Shown here: positions 30,590 to 35,976 of the stretch, piece by piece
How the letters are laid out: each line of letters starts with the position of its first letter
How positions within the stretch are numbered: the stretch's first letter is position 1
DNA from: Sphingomonas sp. SRS2
Lineage (GTDB): Bacteria > Pseudomonadota > Alphaproteobacteria > Sphingomonadales > Sphingomonadaceae
Length of the DNA: 35,976 bases
Assembly: GCF_000971055.1 (NCBI RefSeq)
Contig: NZ_LARW01000091.1
Coordinates: 1 to 35,976, forward strand
Direction: 5' to 3'
Made by a program: the position numbers and the translations under genes
Notes under the pieces: generated by a model
Database searches by the model: none
The model's input: the letters and a program-made list of their open reading frames with translations, nothing else
Told to the model about the DNA's origin: nothing

Positions 30590-31963
30590 TCAACGGCGGA
30601 AGTCAATCAGCCCCAGCTCTTGCCACATCCACGTAAAATCATAGGTGGCCATTGGCTCGCCAGTCCCGGATTTTGCCGCACCATTCTCTATATATTTTAG
30701 CCAGTCGGCAACTTTCGCCCGGCCTGCCTTTGTACGGGCCAAAGCCCGCGGTGTCTTGTTGCCGAGGGCGGGCACCGCTTCATCAAGCGTTTTGGTATAT
30801 TCGCGTGTCAGCATCTCATGAACGATGCGCTCCCTTTCGTCAGACGGGATATCGAGCGGCTCTTCCTGCGGAGCGCGGGCGGCGTCATCGGCCATGAACT
30901 GGGCCATAGTCCGAATTTCGGTCATAGGTGTGCTCACGCAATCACCGAGCCATTCGCGCATATGCGTGATCGCTTGCTCCGCGCGGGCGGCGCTATTGAC
31001 CTCAACGATCAGTTTGCGACCCACCAGTTCGACATTGGCAAAAACAGGTGTGCCGTCCTCCATGGTTGTCACAAAAGCCTGCCCGCCTTTGGTCGTTCGT
31101 GGTTTCCTGTTCTTCGTCACTGGCGCCAGCCAGTTCCAGAACGTATCGCTCGCAGGTTCCAGCCATTGCGCCGCGTTCAGCCTGCGAACCACGCTCTTGC
31201 CGATCACGCCCTTCGCCAGGGGGAACACGATACGGTGGAACACAAGATCATCGCCATCGGCATTGACCATTTCCGGCACGCTGCCGGACATGGCCTTGCC
31301 CAGACAATCAAGCAGCCAGATATTGGTGAAAATCGGACCTGACGCTTTTAGGAGGCCTTCCCTTTCGGGAGGGGACAGTCGGTCAGTACCTGGCCCATCG
31401 TCTTCAAGTTGGGAAAAGGCCTCGATCACTCGCCCGGCGCCGTCCGGGCTGAACGGTAATAAGGCGCCGGAAATCCCATGGCGGCCATTCACCTCGATGA
31501 CCCGTGCGGCGATCTTGTCCCAGTTAACAAGGGTCTGCGTTGCGCTATGTTCGCGCACCGTGACCGGCGCAATATCGCGCAGAAGATCCCGCAAGGTCAT
31601 CGACTGCCCGGGGACGACCTCGCTAACCTCATAGAGCGACATCACCGTATCGCGCAGTGCGCGCATGTAAGCCTTGTTCGGCGCTTTCTCGTTCCAGCCC
31701 CGGCGCTTGAGATACTCATCGACGAGATTGAGGCCTTCAGGCTCGAGTTCCTGTGTGAGCAAGTCTTCGAAAGCACAGCCCCACAGCTGCGCCTCCCAAT
31801 GATCGCCGATGATGTCGAATATATCATCAGGCTCAAGATCCATCGCATCGCAGGCCGGGCCAAGATGCGCGACGAGCATCTCGTCCATCATCTCGTCCCA
31901 GGGCGCACGGCCCAAGTACTTCATCAATCCGGAAAGATCGTGAGCGGATTTCGGTCTGGACAT
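30590..31963 (-). CDS. Transposon passenger protein of unknown function
   Basis: A 457-residue protein that I do not recognise as a whole. Its ATG directly abuts the tnpR stop (TGAATG), so the two are co-transcribed. The N-terminal 120 residues are acidic and helical (DEMLVAHLGPACDAMDLEPD, then DIFDIIGDHWEAQLWGCAFE). The C-terminal part, TKTLDEAVPALGNKTPRALA followed by RTKAGRAKVADWLKYIENG, strikingly resembles the pattern at the end of Xre/MbcA/ParS-type antitoxins (ALGG-TP-T-G-V-L). The final YDFTWMWQELGL resembles motifs in SEC-C-like proteins. Possible roles include transposon immunity, regulation or an antitoxin-like function; none is established. Confidence 0.75.
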   Translation of the reverse strand: MSRPKSAHDLSGLMKYLGRAPWDEMMDEMLVAHLGPACDAMDLEPDDIFDIIGDHWEAQLWGCAFEDLLTQELEPEGLNLVDEYLKRRGWNEKAPNKAYMRALRDTVMSLYEVSEVVPGQSMTLRDLLRDIAPVTVREHSATQTLVNWDKIAARVIEVNGRHGISGALLPFSPDGAGRVIEAFSQLEDDGPGTDRLSPPEREGLLKASGPIFTNIWLLDCLGKAMSGSVPEMVNADGDDLVFHRIVFPLAKGVIGKSVVRRLNAAQWLEPASDTFWNWLAPVTKNRKPRTTKGGQAFVTTMEDGTPVFANVELVGRKLIVEVNSAARAEQAITHMREWLGDCVSTPMTEIRTMAQFMADDAARAPQEEPLDIPSDERERIVHEMLTREYTKTLDEAVPALGNKTPRALARTKAGRAKVADWLKYIENGAAKSGTGEPMATYDFTWMWQELGLIDFRR

Positions 31964-32533
31964 TCAGGCAGGCCTTTCCACGCCAAGGCGGCGCATTTCG
32001 CGATAGATAGTCGATCGGCCGATGCCGAGTTGCCGCGCCGCTTCGGTCGGCGAGATACGGGCTTCAACCAGTTTGATCGCGGCATCCACCTTGGACATGT
32101 CGAGCGGCTGACGGCCAGGCTGCTTGCCCTTGGCGCGTGCGGCAGCGATGCCGTCCCTGGTCCGCTCGGAAATCAGCCGTCGCTCGAAATGGGCAATGGC
32201 CCCGAACACATGGAAGATGAGTTCGCCGGCGGCCGACGATGTGTCGATCTTTTCCTCAAGACTCAGAAGAGCGATGCCCTGGCCGCGTAGCGTCTCGACC
32301 GTGGCGAGCAATTCGGCCAACGAGCGCCCGAGCCGATCGAGGCGGACCACCGCTAGGGTATCACCCTTACGCGCATAGGCGATCAGTTCGGCCAGACCGG
32401 GCCGCTCCATGCTCTTGCCCGACATGACGTCGGTAAACACCTTGATGGCGCCCGCCTTCTCCAGTCGCATGGTTTGGCCCGAAACATCCTGATCGCCGGT
32501 GCTGACGCGGGCATAGCCCAGAATATCGCCCAT
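31964..32533 (-). CDS. tnpR: Transposon resolvase TnpR (serine recombinase)
   Basis: A resolvase of about 189 residues that separates cointegrates at res. The catalytic Ser lies in GYARVSTGDQD, with RLDRLGRSLAELLATVE and SAAGELIFHVFGAIAHFERR forming the rest of the catalytic domain. The C-terminal helix-turn-helix is ISPTEAARQLGIGRSTIYRE. ATG 32533, which begins MGDILGYARVST, is preferred over the upstream extension to 32608, which would run through the res region. It diverges from tnpA across res and is followed directly by the passenger gene. Confidence 0.93.
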   Translation of the reverse strand: MGDILGYARVSTGDQDVSGQTMRLEKAGAIKVFTDVMSGKSMERPGLAELIAYARKGDTLAVVRLDRLGRSLAELLATVETLRGQGIALLSLEEKIDTSSAAGELIFHVFGAIAHFERRLISERTRDGIAAARAKGKQPGRQPLDMSKVDAAIKLVEARISPTEAARQLGIGRSTIYREMRRLGVERPA

Positions 32534-32560
32534 GCCGTGCGTCTCCCCAACGGTCGTTCT

Positions 32561-32663
32561 GTGGACGCTATGGAGGACAGCCGCTTCGCCCCATCGACAT
32601 CCGTCCACATACTATGTCTCTTTACTCATGGTTGTCCATAGGCGCAGATGACCTTTTGTGGAC
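32561..32663. promoter_or_regulatory. Candidate res site of outer transposon
   Basis: Between tnpR and tnpA four half-site-like blocks recur: GTGGAC (32561), GTCCAC (32603), GTCCAT (32634) and GTGGAC (32658), in alternating orientations. This is the expected place and style for resolvase-binding subsites and for the shared tnpR/tnpA promoters. Confidence 0.6.
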
Positions 32664-32673
32664 GGGAACCGGC

Positions 32674-34802
32674 ATGACGAAGCGCAAGCATCAACTCCTG
32701 ACCGAGCGCGAGCGCGATCAGATCCTCGCCATCCCGACCGATCGCGACCGCCTGGCACGGCTCTACACCTTCGAACCTTCGGATATCGAGATCATCGGCG
32801 CGCGACGGGAGCGACGGAACCAGTTGGGCGTGGCGCTGCAACTCGCGCTCCTGCGGCACCCGGGCATCACACTGGCGCAGTTGATACAGGACAAGGGAGC
32901 GATACCCCATGATCTCGCCGCCTTCGTCGCGGAACAACTTGGTCTACACGTAACCGACCTGGCCAACTATGCAGCGCGGGATCAGACGATGACGGACCAT
33001 GCCCGCGAGCTGGCGATGCGAGCGGGCCTTCGTGGACCAACCCGCGCCGACATTCCCTTCATGATCGAAGCGGCCGCGAAAGCGGCATGGGCGACCGACA
33101 AGGGGATGACGATAGCGATCGGCGTTGTCACCGCCCTTCGCGAGGCCCGGATTCTACTGCCGTCCATCTCCACCATCGAACGCGCCAGTAGTGCGGGACG
33201 CGCGCGTGCCCGCAAGCAGGCTGCCTACGCCCTGATCGCTGATCTTAGCGCCGAACAGGTCCACGCCCTCGACCAGGTCTTTGACGACGCCGGCGGCATG
33301 AGCCAACTCGCTTCGCTCAAGACCATTCCCGTTGCGGCCAGGCCCGATCACATCCGCCAGATTCTCGACCGCCTGCGGCAAGTGCGGAAGATCGGCATCT
33401 CCCCGGACGTGGCTGGCCGCATCCATGCCGACCGATTTCGGCAATATGTCAGGGAAGGCCGCGCTTCGCCTGCCTATATGATCGAGCGATATATTCCCTC
33501 CCGACGGCGCGCTACGCTGGTTGCGTTCCTGCTCGACCTCGAGGAACGACTGACCGATAACGCCTTGGAGATGGCGGACAAGCTGATCGGCAGCATCTTC
33601 ACCCGCGCGAAGAACGCCCAGGCGCGCAGCTATGCCACCACGTCAAAGAATGTGGCGCGGCTGATGCTGATCTTTCGCAGGACAATCGACGCATTGACCG
33701 ATGCGGTCGATACCGGCGAAGATCCAATGGAGGCCCTGGACGCATCGGTCGGGTGGAACACCCTCCTGAAGGCGAGGCCAGAAGTGGCGACAATCGCGGA
33801 AACCGCCAACCTTGATCCGCTGACGGTGGCGGCCGACCGCTATGCGACGTTGCGCAAGTTCGCCCCCGACCTGCTTGAGGCGCTCCAGTTCAGGGCCGGA
33901 AAGGGCAGTGCAAAAACGATCGCCGCCATCGAGATGCTGCGCGACCTCAACAGGTCGGGCAAACGCGATCTGCCTGCCGACGCTCCGATGCCCTTCCGCA
34001 AGGAATGGCGGAAAATCGTCGTGGGCGATGACGGCAAGATCAACCGGCGTCTCTGGGAAATCGCGACGATCGCGCATCTGCGCAACAAGCTGCGTTCCGG
34101 GGATGTCTGGGTGGAGCGATCGGCAGGATACCGCCGGTTCGACAGCTACCTGCTCAGCGAACCCCAGGCGAAGCCGATCGTGTCGGCTCTCGGTCTGCCA
34201 CCCACAGCCGGCGAATGGCTCGAACAGCGGGGCCGCGAACTTGACTGGCGGCTTAAGAAATTTGCCCAGCGCCTGAAGCGCGACGCTCTGGAGGGTGTGC
34301 GATATCGCGACGACCGCCTCCAGATATCCCCCGTTCGCACGATCGCGACGCCCGACGCCGAAGCGCTGGCCGACCGGCTCGATGCCATGATGCCACGCAT
34401 CCGCATCACCGAGCTACTGCATGAGGTGGCGCAGGAAACCGGCTTTCTTGCGGCGTTCACCAACCTGCGTACCGGCGAGCCGTGTCCCAATGAAAACGCG
34501 CTGCTCGCCACGATCCTCGCCGACGCCACCAATCTCGGCCTGTCGCGCATGGCCGCCGCGAGCCAGGGAGTCACGCGCGATCAACTCCTGTGGACCCATG
34601 ACGCCTATATCCGCGACGAGAGCTACCGCGCGGCGCTCGCCGTTCTCATCAACGCGCACCACCGCCTGCCATTCTCGCGGGTATGGGGCGACGGCACAAC
34701 GTCCAGTTCCGATGGTCAGTTCTTCAGGGGCGCGAAGCGCGGCGCATCGGGCGGCGACATCAACGCCCGCTATGGCGTCGATCATGGCTTCAGCTTCTAC
34801 AC
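32674..34802 (+). pseudogene. tnpA: Tn3-family transposase tnpA, N-terminal fragment
   Basis: First 709 codons of the outer transposon's transposase. The start is ATG 32674 (MTKRKHQLLTERERDQILAI), because ATG 32614 would lie inside res. The N-terminal domain includes LARLYTFEPSDIEIIGARRE, and the DDE domain opens with the first catalytic Asp in VWGDGTTSSSDGQFF. The gene stops making sense at FSFYT, where the inner transposon begins (34803); a chance stop follows at 34861. The remaining 280 codons are at 131-970. The combined length is 989 residues. The second and third catalytic residues are in the other piece, so this gene is inactive. Confidence 0.93.
34798..34802. repeat. 5-bp target duplication of inner transposon, copy 2
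   Basis: TACAC lies directly before the inner element's terminal repeat and is identical to 128-132 after the other end. Confidence 0.85.
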
Positions 34803-34869
34803 GGCCCAGTCGGCCCGAAGCTGCGATTTTGGCCAGGTTGAAGAACGAACACTGAACGCTTGATTGATT

Positions 34870-35742
34870 CTACCAGGACCGTTGCTGACCACCGACCTCG
34901 TAGATATCGGCTTCCATGGAGCAATTGTAGCTCTCTGCGATGTTGAACATCTCGGAGAGGAGGCTTTGGATTTCCTCATCAAGGGAAATGCCATCCGGAT
35001 CGGGGTCATAGGCGACGGTCAGTTTGTAATCACAATTGCCGTTTTTTACCATGGCGTAGTCGCGTTCCAGCATCGCCTCAATCCGCTCCCGAGCGGGTTT
35101 TCTACCTCTTCCACGCTTGTTGAAGTTCTCGATAATCAGATGCAGGGCGATGCTGGCAGTGGGCGGCTTTTCCGGCAGTTTGGTCTGTGACGGAATAATG
35201 TCGAGCGCCCGATAGACGGTCATTCGTGAGACCTTCAGGTCGCGGGCAACGCGGGCCTTGCTGGCGCCGGCGGCAAGGCGACGGCGGATTTCATCGTCAT
35301 CGACGTTCTTCTTCCGGCCTTTGTAAACGCCTTCGGCGCGCGCCGCTTCGATCCCGGCGCGCTGACGATCCTTGATGAACTTCAGCTCCATATCGGCGAC
35401 CATGCCGAGTATGGTGATGACCATTCGCCCCATGTCGCCCGCCGTCGTCACCTCTGGCTCAAGGATGCGCAGCGAAGCTCCCTTTTCATCAAGCTCATGC
35501 ACCAGGTTCAGGACATCGCGCGTGGAGCGGCCGAGCCGGTCGAGCCGCAGCACGACCAGCTCGTCGCCGGTGTGCATAAACTGCATGATCGTTTCCAGTT
35601 CCGTGCGCCCGCTCCGCGAGGCCCCCGATCCGGTCTCGGAACGGATAATTTCGCAACCTGCATTCTTGAGGCGGCCAATCTGGATATCCAGATCCTGGTC
35701 CGTGGTGCTGACGCGGGCATATCCGATACGAGCCAAGTGCAA
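34870..35742 (-). CDS. tnpR: Resolvase with extra C-terminal domain (inner transposon)
   Basis: A serine recombinase of up to 290 residues. The catalytic domain has ARIGYARVSTTDQDLDIQIG with the active Ser, LRLDRLGRSTRDVLNLVHEL, and DMGRMVITILGMVADMELKF. The helix-turn-helix (RLAAGASKARVARDLKVSRM, then TVYRAL) ends near residue 187, where classical resolvases stop. About 100 more residues follow (LHLIIENFNKRGRGRKPARE, then DPDPDGISLDEEIQSLLSEM), a domain I do not recognise. No ATG is available; TTG 35742 or TTG 35736 (giving ARIGYARVST) is the likely start. Confidence 0.88.
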   Translation of the reverse strand: MHLARIGYARVSTTDQDLDIQIGRLKNAGCEIIRSETGSGASRSGRTELETIMQFMHTGDELVVLRLDRLGRSTRDVLNLVHELDEKGASLRILEPEVTTAGDMGRMVITILGMVADMELKFIKDRQRAGIEAARAEGVYKGRKKNVDDDEIRRRLAAGASKARVARDLKVSRMTVYRALDIIPSQTKLPEKPPTASIALHLIIENFNKRGRGRKPARERIEAMLERDYAMVKNGNCDYKLTVAYDPDPDGISLDEEIQSLLSEMFNIAESYNCSMEADIYEVGGQQRSW

Positions 35743-35746
35743 AATC

Positions 35747-35826
35747 CGTCACATTAGGGTGGCTCTTGCAGTGTATCGTCACATTGAGCGCAAACCCACC
35801 CTTTTGTGACAGACGAATGGTGTCAC
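35747..35826. promoter_or_regulatory. Candidate res site of inner transposon
   Basis: The spacer between the transposase end and the resolvase start has CGTCACATT at 35747 and 35777 (30 bp apart). TGTGAC (35805) and TGTCAC (35821) form opposed partners, and GGGTGG/CCACCC blocks lie between. Such repeats are expected for resolvase subsites. Confidence 0.55.
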
Positions 35827-35879
35827 TCGGCCCTATCACTCTGGGGTGTACCCAAATGGTGCGAGCGGAAAGGCCCCGG

Positions 35880-35976
35880 TCAGGCAGCAAGCCGCCCAAA
35901 ATCGATCCGGCTATTCAGATCGAGGTCGAAGCGGCCATAAGGATTGACGTGGCTGTAAATCAGCGGTGTGAGGCCG
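35880..35976 (-). CDS. tnpA: Inner Tn3-family transposase, C-terminal end (partial)
   Basis: Only the last 31 complete codons are inside the window. They read [20 protein letters not shown] and end RLAA with TGA at 35880-35882. PLxxSHVNPYGxFxLD is a common C-terminus of Tn3-family transposases. The gene continues past 35976, and its probable start is the minus-strand ATG at 5-3. It runs in the same direction as the resolvase downstream. Confidence 0.8.
   Translation of the reverse strand, partial: GLTPLIYSHVNPYGRFDLDLNSRIDFGRLAA

Larger units (their letters stand above)
30518..35976. mobile_element. Outer Tn3-family transposon (continues to 1031)
   Basis: The element runs from the left repeat at 30518 to the window end and, across the circle, on to the right repeat at 1031. 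It carries a passenger gene, tnpR, a res region and tnpA. Without the inner transposon its length would be about 5.18 kb. Matching 38-bp ends and 5-bp duplications support one insertion. Its transposase is interrupted, so further movement would need a transposase supplied from elsewhere. Confidence 0.9.
34803..35976. mobile_element. Inner Tn3-family transposon, left part (continues at 1-127)
   Basis: The terminal repeat at 34803-34832 (begins GGCCCAGTCGGCCCGAAGC) is identical over 30 bp to the inverted copy at 98-127. The element holds a resolvase gene, a res-like spacer and the end of a Tn3-type transposase gene, all on the minus strand; the start of that transposase is at 5. About 2.9 kb of transposase lies outside the window if it has the usual length. 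The repeat does not start with the common GGGG, so this is a less typical branch. Confidence 0.85.

Overview
The window looks like almost all of a circular plasmid of about 39 kb from a sphingomonad (Sphingobium, Novosphingobium, Sphingomonas or a relative). The evidence is the high GC content, an iteron-type Rep_3 initiator, a small ParA with a ribbon-helix-helix-like partner, a traC/traD/traG/traA set with a DUF6118-like neighbour, and alphaproteobacterial cargo proteins. Genus is inference; no rRNA or tRNA gene is present.

The two window ends belong together. A Tn3-family transposon starts at 30518 and ends at 1031. It has 38-bp inverted repeats and the same 5-bp target duplication (ATATC) outside both. 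Its transposase is split by a second Tn3-family element with its own inverted repeats (98-127 and 34803-34832) and 5-bp duplication (TACAC). Only the middle of the inner element's transposase gene is missing, roughly 2.9 kb. The sequence is therefore best read as a circle opened inside a repeated transposase gene.

Backbone, 1037-12798: a structured non-coding stretch; a frameshifted SprT-like gene; parA and its small partner; an SRPBCC gene; repA with an iteron origin, outlying iterons and a DnaA box; then a minus-strand transfer operon (traC, traD, a small gene, nucleotidyltransferase-HEPN, traG). An oriT-like site separates this operon from the plus-strand relaxase/helicase traA, which is followed by a DUF6118-like membrane gene and a truncated GNAT gene. 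No mating-pair-formation genes are present. traG has lost its Walker B region and the nucleotidyltransferase gene carries a 23-bp frameshifting duplication, so self-transfer is unlikely.

Cargo, about 12799-26893: an envelope-stress island. It holds a broken outer-membrane-factor remnant, a TetR regulator divergent from a complete RND efflux operon (adaptor, pump, outer-membrane factor), a tandem universal stress protein, a FlbD-like protein, an MliC-like lipoprotein, a MipA/OmpV-like porin, and an outer-membrane phospholipase A overlapping an ECF sigma factor. Three 18-bp palindromes of the same design (consensus GGARTGAGCGCTCAYTCC) precede the pump operon, the stress-protein unit and the lipoprotein region, suggesting one TetR regulon.

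Backbone, about 26894-30517: a ParD-like gene coupled to a tyrosine recombinase, a RES-domain toxin-like gene, and a convergent operon of DinJ/YafQ-type toxin-antitoxin plus a histidine phosphatase. The outer transposon follows, with tnpR, a 457-residue passenger of unknown role and the interrupted tnpA.

The most unusual signal is a 10-bp palindrome, CGTTTAAACG. I found it four times, all in backbone and nearly evenly spaced once the cargo and transposons are removed.
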